This document shows, in pieces, positions 7,845-16,272 of a stretch of 64,000 nt of DNA; within the stretch, counting starts at the first letter, position 1, and each line of letters opens with the position of its first letter. A model generated the notes under the pieces. It was given only the letters and a program-made list of their open reading frames with translations. It had not been told where the DNA came from and ran no database searches. This stretch comes from a virus. The stretch covers positions 1 through 64,000 of IMG/VR virus record IMGVR_UViG_3300030450_002056; one strand, written 5' to 3'. Made by a program: the position numbers and the translations under genes.

Positions 7845-9051
7845 CTATTTTTCCTCTATTGTTTTCAACATAGATACCGAATACATTTATGCTACATGAG
7901 CCTAATGTTCCATCATCCATTGTCTGTTGAGAAGTCCTACCGACTACGATAATATCAGAAGATATACCAAAATCAATATCAATATGTGGAGGAATCCAAC
8001 AAGTTGTCCCAAAGTATTCATTTGCATCTGGGTCAAATGAACTGTGTAAGTCTGAAATACTTAGCCTCTTGCGCTCCCCATTAAGATTCATATTACCAAC
8101 GTTACCATCAACAAATACAAACTTTTCATTATATTGTTTAGATGCGTTCATAGCATGGACTCTTTCTAAGTCTACAATAGGAGCATAGTGGTCTTCACAA
8201 TACTTCATTAATATCTGCTTCTTATTTACTTCCGACATATCTTTGTATTCTGCATCTTCTTCAGTAAGAGTATCATTATACACTAACGAATTAAGAGTAG
8301 TTTCTTTAACACCATGAATCTTGGAGGAATCTCCACTATTAATGATACATACAAAATGCACCCACTCAAAGGTCTTAGGAGCGAATGCCTGACTAGCCGT
8401 TCCTTTGTAATTAAAGAAGTATCTTCCGAATACTCCATCAACTTCACCAACAAACACTCCGCCTCGTCTATATTCTTCTTTGGCTAACGGCTTACCATAA
8501 TTAGAATTAGGCCCGCTACTATAACTAGCCATTGAATCAAGAGGAATAATCCATTGATTATCTTCTCTTTCAGTAGGCATTGCACTTTCTGGTAATGAGT
8601 CTACTTTCCTTTCTTGTCTTTCTGCGTTAAAATACCTAACAATTGTATATGTTTCATCATCATTCATTGTTGCTAGTGCGGCCTTTCCAGACTTAACTGT
8701 TCCTTCTGCATCCATCATAAATCCTTTCATTAATCTGTCGCGTTGTAGGGCCATCATATCTCTTGATTCCTCAAGATAGACAAACATTCCAAATGCCTTC
8801 TTATACCATGAAGCAGTTGTTGCTTGTTGTGGTGTTTCTGAGTCAGTATTTTTCTGAGCCATTTTTACGCTTGCGAAGTAGTGCCTCCACAAATTGAGAA
8901 TGACTAATGCATCATCATTATTAGACACATCTAAGCCATTTTGATTGCATATTTCAACAATCTTTTCTTTTGCCTCTTCAATGCTCAATCCGAGCATTTC
9001 GGCAGAAGCAGTCACTTCTTTATCCAGTCTTTCTATATTTTCATTTTCCAT
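7801..9051 (-). CDS. Probable OB-fold single-strand DNA-binding protein
   Basis: 416 residues. The N-terminal 45 residues look like a small helical (UBA-like) module. The C-terminal third is beta-rich with alternating hydrophobics (FVFVDGNVGN, DIDFGISSDIIVVGRT, SINVFGIYV) consistent with an OB fold. The chain ends in an acidic tail VESEDWW, reminiscent of the acidic-hydrophobic tip of SSB proteins that docks partners. Its neighbours are clamp loader and Sak4-like ATPase. ATG at 9051 follows AAGGTGAAAAA. The SSB/RPA assignment is inference from fold pattern and context, not from a clear family match. Confidence 0.45.
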   Translation of the reverse strand: MENENIERLDKEVTASAEMLGLSIEEAKEKIVEICNQNGLDVSNNDDALVILNLWRHYFASVKMAQKNTDSETPQQATTASWYKKAFGMFVYLEESRDMMALQRDRLMKGFMMDAEGTVKSGKAALATMNDDETYTIVRYFNAERQERKVDSLPESAMPTEREDNQWIIPLDSMASYSSGPNSNYGKPLAKEEYRRGGVFVGEVDGVFGRYFFNYKGTASQAFAPKTFEWVHFVCIINSGDSSKIHGVKETTLNSLVYNDTLTEEDAEYKDMSEVNKKQILMKYCEDHYAPIVDLERVHAMNASKQYNEKFVFVDGNVGNMNLNGERKRLSISDLHSSFDPDANEYFGTTCWIPPHIDIDFGISSDIIVVGRTSQQTMDDGTLGSCSINVFGIYVENNRGKIVEQTIEIVESEDWW

Positions 9052-9073
9052 TTTTTTCACCTTTTTTTCTTTT

Positions 9074-9985
9074 TTACATTGTTTTTCCAATCAACCAACT
9101 GCATAATAATTTAGGGGTTGTTGAGCGGCTACGCCATTCTGCTTCTCCTATAATCTTTAACAATTGGAATTTTTTTGTTTGCGTCATATTAGTATCTAAA
9201 ACTGCATCGTGCAAATTAATACATACTGTGTTCATATCAGTCACTTGATATATTCTTGAGTGTAATTTATCCAGAGCATTCTCATATTTATTCTCTAATA
9301 TCATTTTTATTATTTCTGAATAAGGTTCAAGACTTTGTTTAGTGACCTTTGATAATGGGCTATTACTGGCGATTGACGCTTGTAGTTCAGTAATGCCTCT
9401 ACGAATATCACCATGCAGACCCCCTATAAATGCCTCGATATTTTCATTATTGGGTAGTTTATGGTTTTCTTGCTTTAATATCCTCTCTAAAATTAACCTG
9501 ATGTTTTCATCAGATAATCTTGTAAATTGATAATTAGCACACCTTGACTGCAATGGGTAGATAATTTTAGACCTATCATTACAAGTTAAGATAAATCTAC
9601 AGTTATCTGCATAGCGTTCCATAATGCGCTTCAATGCATTTTGTGCATCTTTAGTCATACCATCCATCTCATCTAAAAGGATAACTTTAAACGGCACATC
9701 GCCTACTTTAGATGTTGATGCTATTTCTTTAATTTTTGTTCTAACAGTTTCCAACTTTCTATCATCTGATGCATTTAACTCAACAAAGTTAGACTGTTTA
9801 AATTTACCTAACATCTCATTTGCTAATGCTCCTGCGGCGGCAGTTTTACCTGTTCCGGCTACACCAAACAATAAAACATTAGGCATTTCTTTACTAACAA
9901 CCCAATTTTCTGCATCCATAATAAAACTATATTGACCTATTACTTCACTTAAATAATAAGGCCTGTATTTTTCTGTCCATAACAT
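9074..9985 (-). CDS. Clamp loader small subunit (RFC-S)
   Basis: 303-residue AAA+ ATPase that opens and loads the sliding clamp. The family signature opens the protein (LWTEKYRP, 2-9). Walker A is GVAGTGKT (41-48), Walker B VILLDEMDGM (101-110), sensor 1 ILTCN (about 132-136), and the SRC arginine-finger motif is at 147-149. The C-terminal collar region is present. TAATG overlap with the upstream gene decides the start at 9985. Best-supported replisome gene after the polymerase. Confidence 0.95.
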   Translation of the reverse strand: MLWTEKYRPYYLSEVIGQYSFIMDAENWVVSKEMPNVLLFGVAGTGKTAAAGALANEMLGKFKQSNFVELNASDDRKLETVRTKIKEIASTSKVGDVPFKVILLDEMDGMTKDAQNALKRIMERYADNCRFILTCNDRSKIIYPLQSRCANYQFTRLSDENIRLILERILKQENHKLPNNENIEAFIGGLHGDIRRGITELQASIASNSPLSKVTKQSLEPYSEIIKMILENKYENALDKLHSRIYQVTDMNTVCINLHDAVLDTNMTQTKKFQLLKIIGEAEWRSRSTTPKLLCSWLIGKTM

Positions 9986-10245
9986 TACTCTTCCTCTCCT
10001 ACATAAACCCACTTTGAAGTTATATTTTTACCTGCGTTTGGGTTAGTTTGCAGATAATTTGAATCTGAGGACAGTATCGCCCCCAACTGTTGATGTGTTG
10101 TTTGGGTGTATCTATGAAGACCTACCCCATATTTACTTTTATATCTATTTAGAAAATCTACTGCTTCTTGAGTAGAAAACTCAATTTTAGTTTTATGGAA
10201 CTCTAACAGTGCTTTCTTTTTATGGTAATGTTTTCCTAATTTCAT
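9985..10245 (-). CDS. Small winged-helix-like protein
   Basis: 86 residues, MKLGKHYHKK start following AGGAATAAAA. Pattern of a compact helix-turn-helix (EAVDFLNRYKSKYG, then QQLGAILSSDSNYLQ) and a basic N-terminus. Overlaps the neighbouring 10220-10537 gene by 26 bases and shares its general layout. Possibly a DNA-binding regulator; unproven. Confidence 0.55.
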   Translation of the reverse strand: MKLGKHYHKKKALLEFHKTKIEFSTQEAVDFLNRYKSKYGVGLHRYTQTTHQQLGAILSSDSNYLQTNPNAGKNITSKWVYVGEEE

Positions 10246-10537
10246 TTTTATTCCTCTTATGTCTATATATATTATGATTTGCGGTAGATTTTCCAACAAT
10301 AATTACTTTACTATTGTATCTCAAAAAACGAGATACATGAGAATGGTGATAAGAATATTGCTTTCTAACGTTTCCATGTCTGTCTAATTCACCATCTGTT
10401 TCCCAATAATAGGAAAGCCAATTACGCATATCTCTTACAGTAAATGTGCCTTCCATCCTATCTAGAACATAGTCTAATTGTTTCCATCTTCTTGAATTGG
10501 TGTTTAATAGCCAAGGTTTCTTTTTCCCTCTAACCAT
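10220..10537 (-). CDS. Small winged-helix DNA-binding-like protein
   Basis: 105 residues. Basic N-terminus (VRGKKKPW), a helix-turn-helix-like stretch TFTVRDMRNWLSYYW, then SHVSRFLRYNSKVIIVGK, which fits the recognition helix and wing of a winged helix. TAATG overlap fixes the start at 10537. Candidate transcription or replication regulator. Confidence 0.55.
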   Translation of the reverse strand: MVRGKKKPWLLNTNSRRWKQLDYVLDRMEGTFTVRDMRNWLSYYWETDGELDRHGNVRKQYSYHHSHVSRFLRYNSKVIIVGKSTANHNIYRHKRNKNEIRKTLP

Positions 10538-11388
10538 TACAACCACCTGTCTAATGTAACAACCTCTTCTTTAGGTGCTTTGATTCTTCTTTGAGTTCTT
10601 TCACCCAAACCAAGAATCCTATATTGTTTATTATTTAATTTGTTTTTTGCGTATGTTTGAAAATTTGAATCTTCTAATAACAATTTTAACAAATGTTGTT
10701 CTTCTGTTCTTAATTTTAATTTCCTACAGATTGTAGGTAGTTCTGTCTTTACGTTCTTTTTAGGCATATTTAACCTTCCGGCTAATTTACCGTCATGAGC
10801 ATATGTTAACAGTTCATTGAAATATGAAGTGTCCCATTGATATTTAACCTTTGAATCAATAAAAATTAATTCATCTGTTTTGATATTCTTAGAAAGCCAA
10901 ACTAAAAACATTGATTGTTGATTACTCTTTAAGTTGTAATTTAATTTGGTTAGGACTTCTTCTCTATTTGAGTTCTTACAATAATCCATTAATAGTTTAA
11001 ATATATCTAAATCATATAATATAGGCGGGTCGCTTCTAGGCGCAATTTCTTCTATTGTAGAGAAATCCTCTCCACTAGCCCTTTTCAATTTTAACATATT
11101 GAATAAAGTCTTAGGAACATCTTTTTGATTAGAAGAAAGTAATACAACTTTCCCTCTATATTCAGAAAGAGTTTGGGTAATTAAATCAACCTTTGGTTTA
11201 TAGTTGGCTTCTTTAATTAGAATTCCCCTGCTAATAGGAATACTATAGTTATCTTCAATATCATATTCATTGGCATACTTAACAATAGGATTATTTGGTA
11301 AAAGTTCTAATGCCTTTTCCATGCATTTCTTTTCTGACTTGCCTACAATTATTATTGGTCTTTCATTATTATTATTAATAAGTCCCAT
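10537..11388 (-). CDS. Degenerate clamp-loader-like subunit with C-terminal PIP-like motif
   Basis: 283 residues. The layout follows an AAA+ clamp-loader subunit without a functional P-loop. An initial strand PIIIVGKSEKK occupies the Walker A position with no GKT, and KVVLLSSNQKD stands where sensor 1 occurs. A helical collar-like C-terminal half follows, ending VTLDRWL, a PCNA-box-like terminus. Next to the intact RFC small subunit two genes downstream, this may be the non-catalytic partner subunit, as gp62 is to gp44 in T4. The homology is too weak to be certain. ATG at 11388 follows GAGGTAA. Confidence 0.45.
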   Translation of the reverse strand: MGLINNNNERPIIIVGKSEKKCMEKALELLPNNPIVKYANEYDIEDNYSIPISRGILIKEANYKPKVDLITQTLSEYRGKVVLLSSNQKDVPKTLFNMLKLKRASGEDFSTIEEIAPRSDPPILYDLDIFKLLMDYCKNSNREEVLTKLNYNLKSNQQSMFLVWLSKNIKTDELIFIDSKVKYQWDTSYFNELLTYAHDGKLAGRLNMPKKNVKTELPTICRKLKLRTEEQHLLKLLLEDSNFQTYAKNKLNNKQYRILGLGERTQRRIKAPKEEVVTLDRWL

Positions 11389-11397
11389 TAAATTACC

Positions 11398-11796
11398 TCA
11401 GATTAAACCTTTTAATTCAAGTATTCTATCTAACCCTTGTGAGTTTTGATGTCCCTTGACTTCGTGAACAATATTCCTTGCTTCTTTAAATACATTCCAA
11501 TTATTGTTATGTGGAATATTATCTGGAACAAGGTTGCACAACCCATATAATGCGGCCTTACCAGTTACAGTAAGAATCGGTCTGGGCCTTGATTTATGTT
11601 CTTGTGCCTTGAACTTCGCTATGATATTATGTTGTTTTAATGTCCTTCCTATTGCTAATAAATAATCTTCTTTTCCTCGAAAATTAACTCTTAACCTAAC
11701 TCTATAGCCAATACTGGCAGTTAAGTCCCTAGATACGTTTATCTCACATTTGGCTCCTGATATTAATATTCCTTCTAACTGTTCTTTGGTATACAT
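11398..11796 (-). CDS. LAGLIDADG-fold-like small protein
   Basis: 132 residues. The spacing of RVRLRVNF, an ILTVTGKAALYGLCNLVP stretch and the closing GLDRILELKGLI resembles one half of a LAGLIDADG-fold domain (ligand strand, helix, 'eGL..I..LK' end). No acidic LAGLIDADG catalytic helix is visible, so nuclease activity is not expected. TAATG overlap gives the start at 11796. Tentative. Confidence 0.4.
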   Translation of the reverse strand: MYTKEQLEGILISGAKCEINVSRDLTASIGYRVRLRVNFRGKEDYLLAIGRTLKQHNIIAKFKAQEHKSRPRPILTVTGKAALYGLCNLVPDNIPHNNNWNVFKEARNIVHEVKGHQNSQGLDRILELKGLI

Positions 11797-12266
11797 TATT
11801 CATACAACTCCTTACATAATGAGGCTTCAATGTTATGGTCAGGCCAAACCCCGCGACCTTGATTTGGTGAAAGTTGAACCCAATACCAATGACTCGGCAT
11901 TATTCTCCTTTTACCTTCTTGGATTGCATTTTGCTCAGCATAGGAGGCTAACTCTCTAACAAGCCCCTCAATCTGGTCTTTAACAAAATAAATCAAATCG
12001 TTAGATACCGACAACTCAGCAACTTCATCTTTGATTATCTTAGAGAGATTCAAAATTTTAGCCTTCCGTTTAGGGGTCTTTGGCTTGGTTGGAACGATAA
12101 TATCTCCTTTTTCATCAAAGTAAGGACACATTTCTACGCGATACTTTCGCAACCTACCCCTACTTTCCTCTGCGACCTTCTTCAAAAACGCATACCCATC
12201 TTCGATTTTTACACACTGATACGGCCAATTCTCTATTAGGGTCATTTTACCTACTTCAATCATCAT
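11796..12266 (-). CDS. Histone-fold protein (larger copy)
   Basis: 156 residues. Residues of about 70-130 follow the archaeal histone pattern: LSKIIKDEVAELSVSNDL matches the RIIKDAGAERVSDDA region of HMfB. It continues with the long central helix and ends KRRIMPSHW, matching RKTIKAEDI. Predicted to bind DNA as a dimer. It has about 65 extra N-terminal residues and a C-terminal extension containing a Trp/Asn-rich stretch. Start at 12266 overlaps the ligase stop by ATGA with GGAG upstream; an ATG at 12245 after GTAGGTAAA is also possible. A second histone-fold gene lies on the other side of the ligase. Confidence 0.65.
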   Translation of the reverse strand: MMIEVGKMTLIENWPYQCVKIEDGYAFLKKVAEESRGRLRKYRVEMCPYFDEKGDIIVPTKPKTPKRKAKILNLSKIIKDEVAELSVSNDLIYFVKDQIEGLVRELASYAEQNAIQEGKRRIMPSHWYWVQLSPNQGRGVWPDHNIEASLCKELYE

Positions 12267-13813
12267 ATCATCTCCATAACTGTGGTTAGTGTATCTATGT
12301 CTTTAGGGAACTTATCCTCTCGGATTCGTTTTACTCTCGGAAATCTTAGTCCGTAATTACCTTGCTCATCTTGGCTTACTAAATCAGCAGAAACTTCTAA
12401 TACTATTCTAGGTAAGAAATGGAATGTATCTCCTTCATATGAATCAACATTCTTTTTAAGGTTAGTAGTTAATAAAAACAATTGTGCCTCTGATAGTCCC
12501 GTTCCAACAGAACCTACTGGTATATACTCATCCCCGTCTAATACAGAAATTCCTAATGTCCCAAATACACCGCTTCTTTTACCTTCGCCATATTTTCCAG
12601 AAGTAATAACTACATCAAGAGATACTCTAGGAGGTTTATGTTTTAACCAACCTTTACTTCTCTTTCCAGATTGATAGGGCATATTACCATCTTTAATCAT
12701 TATACCCTCAAAGCCTAAATCAATTGCAGTTTGGTAAGCACTTGCTTCTGTAAAATCTCCATCTGAACCAAACACATAAGTTTGATATTCCTTTGGGACT
12801 ACTTTTTGTAGGGTTTCCATCCTTACACTTTGAGGTTGTTCTAAATATGATTTACCATCTAAAGACAATAAATCAAACACGGCTAATTTAACAGGGCATT
12901 GTTGAACAGCCTCCGCCTTATTTAGTTTGTGAACTCTCTTTGCTAACAGTTTATGTTCAGCAGGTGAACCATCTAAATTAATGGGGTATATTTCTGTGTC
13001 TAAAATTACATTTGTGCTTTCAAAATCTCTAACAATGTTAACAATGTCGGGATATTGGCTAGTTACAATATTGCCCTTCCGATTAAAAATAATTATAGAT
13101 ACAGCATTGGCAACCCATGATTTATGTATTTGATATCTATTACCATCATACTTAATATCAACTATAGCATTCCTAACAACATCTCTCGGTTTCTTTGCTT
13201 TAGCCAACATAGGCTTAACAAACTGCCCATGAACTAATTTACACTCTGGAACTTTTCCAGCATCTAACTCAGAACAAATCTTACTGGCTGTATTATATTT
13301 ATGGTATTCCATAACTTTAGAATCACTGTAATACTTTGATAAGACCTTTAATGGTATTTTATTATTAACACCATTTCTAGGCTTTCTAAGCCAATATCTA
13401 ACAAACCATTTTTTCTCTAAGCAATTCATTTGTTTTATTGCTTTAGAAAACCTAACGTAAGATGGGCCTGACTGTGATGCACAATCCATTTCAAGTAATG
13501 ATATAAATTCTGAAATAGTAATACCTGAAGAATCATTTTCACCTTCATACAATACATATAGACCCTCGCCCATATCTCCCCAACAATTTATTTCATATTC
13601 TAGTTCTTCTTCAAATAAACCTAATGCGCTAGAAACCCACTTTATAGATTTCTTAGAACCCATATTATTATTAGCATATTCTAAAGATAGAATCTTAATT
13701 ACAGATGGCTTATCTTCAAAAGAAGAAAGGTTCTCTGAAATTATTTTCACCTTTTCTGTGGGGGGTTTATCTTCAATTAGTTGGCACAAATTAGAAATCT
13801 GTTGAAGACTCAT
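12263..13813 (-). CDS. ATP-dependent DNA ligase (replicative)
   Basis: 516 residues; seals nicks in viral DNA. Adenylation motif I is KYDGNR with Lys221. Later motifs are LDTEIYP (III), AVFDLL (IIIa), EGIMIKD (IV) and GWLKHK (V), then an OB-fold domain. An N-terminal DNA-binding domain of about 200 residues is present, so length and order match archaeal/eukaryotic ligase I. ATG at 13813 follows GAGGTGGTC and overlaps the upstream histone-fold gene by 23 bases. A second, unrelated-looking ligase lies in the virion module at 54541. Confidence 0.93.
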   Translation of the reverse strand: MSLQQISNLCQLIEDKPPTEKVKIISENLSSFEDKPSVIKILSLEYANNNMGSKKSIKWVSSALGLFEEELEYEINCWGDMGEGLYVLYEGENDSSGITISEFISLLEMDCASQSGPSYVRFSKAIKQMNCLEKKWFVRYWLRKPRNGVNNKIPLKVLSKYYSDSKVMEYHKYNTASKICSELDAGKVPECKLVHGQFVKPMLAKAKKPRDVVRNAIVDIKYDGNRYQIHKSWVANAVSIIIFNRKGNIVTSQYPDIVNIVRDFESTNVILDTEIYPINLDGSPAEHKLLAKRVHKLNKAEAVQQCPVKLAVFDLLSLDGKSYLEQPQSVRMETLQKVVPKEYQTYVFGSDGDFTEASAYQTAIDLGFEGIMIKDGNMPYQSGKRSKGWLKHKPPRVSLDVVITSGKYGEGKRSGVFGTLGISVLDGDEYIPVGSVGTGLSEAQLFLLTTNLKKNVDSYEGDTFHFLPRIVLEVSADLVSQDEQGNYGLRFPRVKRIREDKFPKDIDTLTTVMEMI

Positions 13814-14006
13814 CTTGACCACCTCTATAGAATAAACTAATTACCGCCCTTTGAACGTGATGTTTATTTAATTTCTTATCGTCTGCATTATTAAATTCCC
13901 GTATAGTCATATTAATGACTTCCTCTAACCTATGGGCCATATATTTTTCTATTTCCACATAAGTATCGGAATTAACATAAGTTCCTCTTTCTAAATTATT
14001 CTTCAT
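13791..14006 (-). CDS. Histone-fold protein (minimal copy)
   Basis: About 71 residues, close to the size of a single archaeal histone. YVNSDTYVEIEKYMAHRL aligns with the ERVSDDARITLAKILEEM region of HMfB, and DKKLNKHHVQRAV with GRKTIKAEDIELAV, with the same distance between the two blocks (about 46 residues). Helix 1 is poorly conserved. The start is uncertain: ATG at 14006 (chosen) or 14027. Adjacent to the ligase and a PC4-like gene, giving a small chromatin/DNA-binding cluster. Confidence 0.6.
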   Translation of the reverse strand: MKNNLERGTYVNSDTYVEIEKYMAHRLEEVINMTIREFNNADDKKLNKHHVQRAVISLFYRGGQDESSTDF

Positions 14007-14241
14007 TTCTTTCTTCAATGTTCTCATAGATATTATCATTTAAAATCCTCTTTAATGCTTGAAGGACTTTCTGCCCTTCGTCTTTATTGAACCGCACACC
14101 TTTTCTAGTATGCTTTCCATTCTCATACCATCTAATATCAATTATAGGTATGTTCCAAAATTCTGCTTCAACAACCATTAATTCGGTTGTAGCATTTCTT
14201 GGTATTCTTAATACAATTCTTTCATTCTTCAATCCAACCAC
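13996..14241 (-). CDS. PC4/Sub1-like single-strand DNA-binding protein
   Basis: About 81 residues. The C-terminal half PIIDIRWYENGKHTRKGVRF, then KVLQALKRIL, fits the PC4 fold (VDIRxYYxD...PTKKGIxL... helix). PC4 proteins bind melted DNA and can act as transcription coactivators or ssDNA binders. The start is uncertain between GTG at 14241 and TTG at 14232, both overlapping the previous gene. Likely partner in replication or transcription; moderate certainty. Confidence 0.55.
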   Translation of the reverse strand: MVGLKNERIVLRIPRNATTELMVVEAEFWNIPIIDIRWYENGKHTRKGVRFNKDEGQKVLQALKRILNDNIYENIEERNEE

Positions 14242-14641
14242 TCCTAAACATCTGTAATTCTTTATATGTTTTAAAGTATCTTGGACTTTCTAATTCATCT
14301 AACCTACTAACTAGCCAAACTACGCCACCCACACTACTTATTCTAACAATTTCATATTGGCCGTTGCTAACATCAACCACTTCTTCTGTTTCTATTTCAG
14401 GTATTAACCCATATTTTTCAGAAAGAGATTGTGCTACCTCACGCATATTTTCTGCAACATATTTAATTATAAGAAACCGTTGTATTGGAACCTTAGCATC
14501 TACAGTAATATGTAATTTCCCAGTCCAATCACATACCTTACATTTATTCCCTTCGCAAATAGGACAGGGAATTTCTGCGGGTAATGGAGCAGGGAATCTT
14601 ATTGTGACTGTAGGCTTCACACGCATTCCTTTCCGTCCCAC
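14222..14641 (-). CDS. Zinc-finger protein with DnaJ-like cysteine motif
   Basis: About 134-139 residues. N-terminal CPICEGNKCKVCDWTG resembles one repeat of the DnaJ-type zinc finger (CxxCxG). The rest is a mixed alpha/beta domain without a recognised family. Starts at ATG 14626 or the GTG at 14641; both overlap the lipoprotein gene. Function unknown. Confidence 0.55.
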   Translation of the reverse strand: MGRKGMRVKPTVTIRFPAPLPAEIPCPICEGNKCKVCDWTGKLHITVDAKVPIQRFLIIKYVAENMREVAQSLSEKYGLIPEIETEEVVDVSNGQYEIVRISSVGGVVWLVSRLDELESPRYFKTYKELQMFRSGWIEE

Positions 14642-15150
14642 AACCTATACTCAACAGAATAAGTTACTGTTATATCATACTGGAAATCAGGAACATATAC
14701 CCCTGCTAACCCTAGTTGTGGAGCATGACCCATATTAAACAGTATTTTATCTACATCTACTATTGTATAATTATGCGTCATGTTATCGGTTTCATTTACA
14801 AGAATGGTAATTACATATTCTGAAGTTTCTTCTTGATACAAATACCCCATGTTGCCTTCTTGGAAAGTTAAATTGTTAAATATAACAGAATTATTATCTA
14901 CTGTAAAACTAAGATGAGTTGCAGTCATAGTTATTGATTGAATCTCCATCCACTTACTTTCATTACCAATGAATACAGGAACATAAGTTTCGTTTTCTAA
15001 AACGACAATTTCACCTGATTCTGTTTCCCAATCAGGATAACTACAATCACTAAATATCTCATCAGGGCTAGGTAGGCTATCAGCACAACCTGCCATAAAA
15101 CTACATACTATCATTAACGCTATCATTTTCTTTTTATTTGTTTTGCTCAT
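14617..15150 (-). CDS. Secreted lipoprotein with many N-glycosylation sequons
   Basis: 177 residues. Short basic start (MSKTNKKK), hydrophobic IALMIVCSFM, then the lipobox-like AGC, giving a lipid-anchored cysteine at about residue 22. The mature part is beta-rich and carries at least six N-x-S/T sequons (NET, NES, NNS, NLT, NMT, NYT), which suggests surface exposure and N-glycosylation in an archaeal host. It is the only obvious exported protein of the early block. Superinfection exclusion or surface remodelling are possible roles. ATG at 15150 after AAGGTGAAGA. Confidence 0.7.
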   Translation of the reverse strand: MSKTNKKKMIALMIVCSFMAGCADSLPSPDEIFSDCSYPDWETESGEIVVLENETYVPVFIGNESKWMEIQSITMTATHLSFTVDNNSVIFNNLTFQEGNMGYLYQEETSEYVITILVNETDNMTHNYTIVDVDKILFNMGHAPQLGLAGVYVPDFQYDITVTYSVEYRLWDGKECV

Positions 15151-15361
15151 CTTCTTCACCTTTTATTATGCTTTGTTGCCATTCTGTTATTTTTCGATGC
15201 ATGGCTTCGTAATCATCTTCTAATCCATCTTCTCTAATCTGTTGTCCAATATCAAATAATACATTAATAAATTCCTCAACCCCAATCCCAACAGACTCGG
15301 CCCTCTCTTGTATCTCAAGCCATCGTTCTTTGGTTAAGTAGATTGTGGTAAAAGGGTTCAT
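15134..15361 (-). CDS. Ribbon-helix-helix-like small protein
   Basis: 75 residues. The opening MNPFTTIYLTKERWLEIQ, then GVEEFINVLFDIG, has the beta-strand/helix/helix pattern of CopG/Arc regulators. An acidic tail follows. A putative DNA-binding regulator; overlap with neighbours is ATGA-type upstream. Confidence 0.45.
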   Translation of the reverse strand: MNPFTTIYLTKERWLEIQERAESVGIGVEEFINVLFDIGQQIREDGLEDDYEAMHRKITEWQQSIIKGEEDEQNK

Positions 15362-15552
15362 TCTGACCCCTCCGAGTAAAAATCTACTAGAGTGGCATCT
15401 GGTCTATCTTTAAAATAATCGACTCTCATAAGTTCAAGTATTAAATAGTCATCGAAAGAATAAAATCTAGGTAAATAACCTGTGGCCTTTGCCTTCTTGA
15501 AATATTCAACCATTGATTCTCTGTTTTTTACCATATCATCATATATACTCAT
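15358..15552 (-). CDS. Unrecognised small protein
   Basis: 64 residues, aromatic- and acid-rich (FYSFDDYLILELMRVDYF). ATGA overlaps at both ends. No family recognised. Confidence 0.6.
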   Translation of the reverse strand: MSIYDDMVKNRESMVEYFKKAKATGYLPRFYSFDDYLILELMRVDYFKDRPDATLVDFYSEGSE

Positions 15553-15770
15553 TCTTCTTCACCTTGAATCTTGGCTATTTCAGTTCTAATTGCATCTACA
15601 TGATGAGTTACATCTTTTCCAACTGAGTTATAACAAAGGTTGGTTATAATATTGTTTAACCATTCTTCGTCATTTACATTATAAGACATAAGTAACTCTA
15701 ATATTTGAGCCATGCCTTCATCAATGCCATCTTTCTTAATTACTGCTTTTACTACTTCATTTGTATTCAT
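15549..15770 (-). CDS. Unrecognised small helical protein
   Basis: 73 residues, predicted all-helical, ending GEEE. ATGA overlaps at both ends place it firmly in the coupled chain. No family recognised. Confidence 0.6.
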   Translation of the reverse strand: MNTNEVVKAVIKKDGIDEGMAQILELLMSYNVNDEEWLNNIITNLCYNSVGKDVTHHVDAIRTEIAKIQGEEE

Positions 15771-16057
15771 TCTTCTTCAACCCCTTTTATACTAAATTCT
15801 CCAACCAATGTAATATTGTAACGCTCTCTATCCATAAGTTCACCTGTGCTTCTTGCAATCCTAATATCATAACCAGTTGCGATATTATTACAAACATACC
15901 ATATTTTTTCCCAAAGCCTATCTTCGGTTATGGGTGGTTTTATTTTCTGGGTTTTGCTTATCATAGTATCAACTATGTATAAATCTTCAGTATAGCCCAA
16001 AAGAATCAGTGCTTCTCTTAATGACTCTATCTTTTTCTTGTTTAATTCTATGCTCAT
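15767..16057 (-). CDS. Unrecognised small protein
   Basis: 96 residues starting MSIELNKKK. Mixed helix and strand; no recognised motif. ATGA-coupled to both neighbours. Confidence 0.6.
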   Translation of the reverse strand: MSIELNKKKIESLREALILLGYTEDLYIVDTMISKTQKIKPPITEDRLWEKIWYVCNNIATGYDIRIARSTGELMDRERYNITLVGEFSIKGVEEE

Positions 16058-16272
16058 TCTTCTTCACCTTCTAACACAAACCAACTAGAAATTAACCATT
16101 GTTTTGCTACTGCAATAGTAGTTGTTAACCCGTATTCCCAGTCTTCATGGTTTCTAAATTCAATATACCAATCAGGATTGGTCTTTTCCATGTCTTCAAT
16201 AATTTTTAGATACTTTATTGCGTTTTCTAAAGTTATTCTTGCTTCTCTATTTGATGGGCCAGTAAATCTCAT
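16054..16272 (-). CDS. Unrecognised small protein
   Basis: 72 residues. Contains a C-terminal hydrophobic TTIAVAKQWLISSWFVL that is too short and mixed to call a membrane helix. ATGA-coupled to the JAMM protease gene upstream. Function unknown. Confidence 0.6.
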   Translation of the reverse strand: MRFTGPSNREARITLENAIKYLKIIEDMEKTNPDWYIEFRNHEDWEYGLTTTIAVAKQWLISSWFVLEGEEE

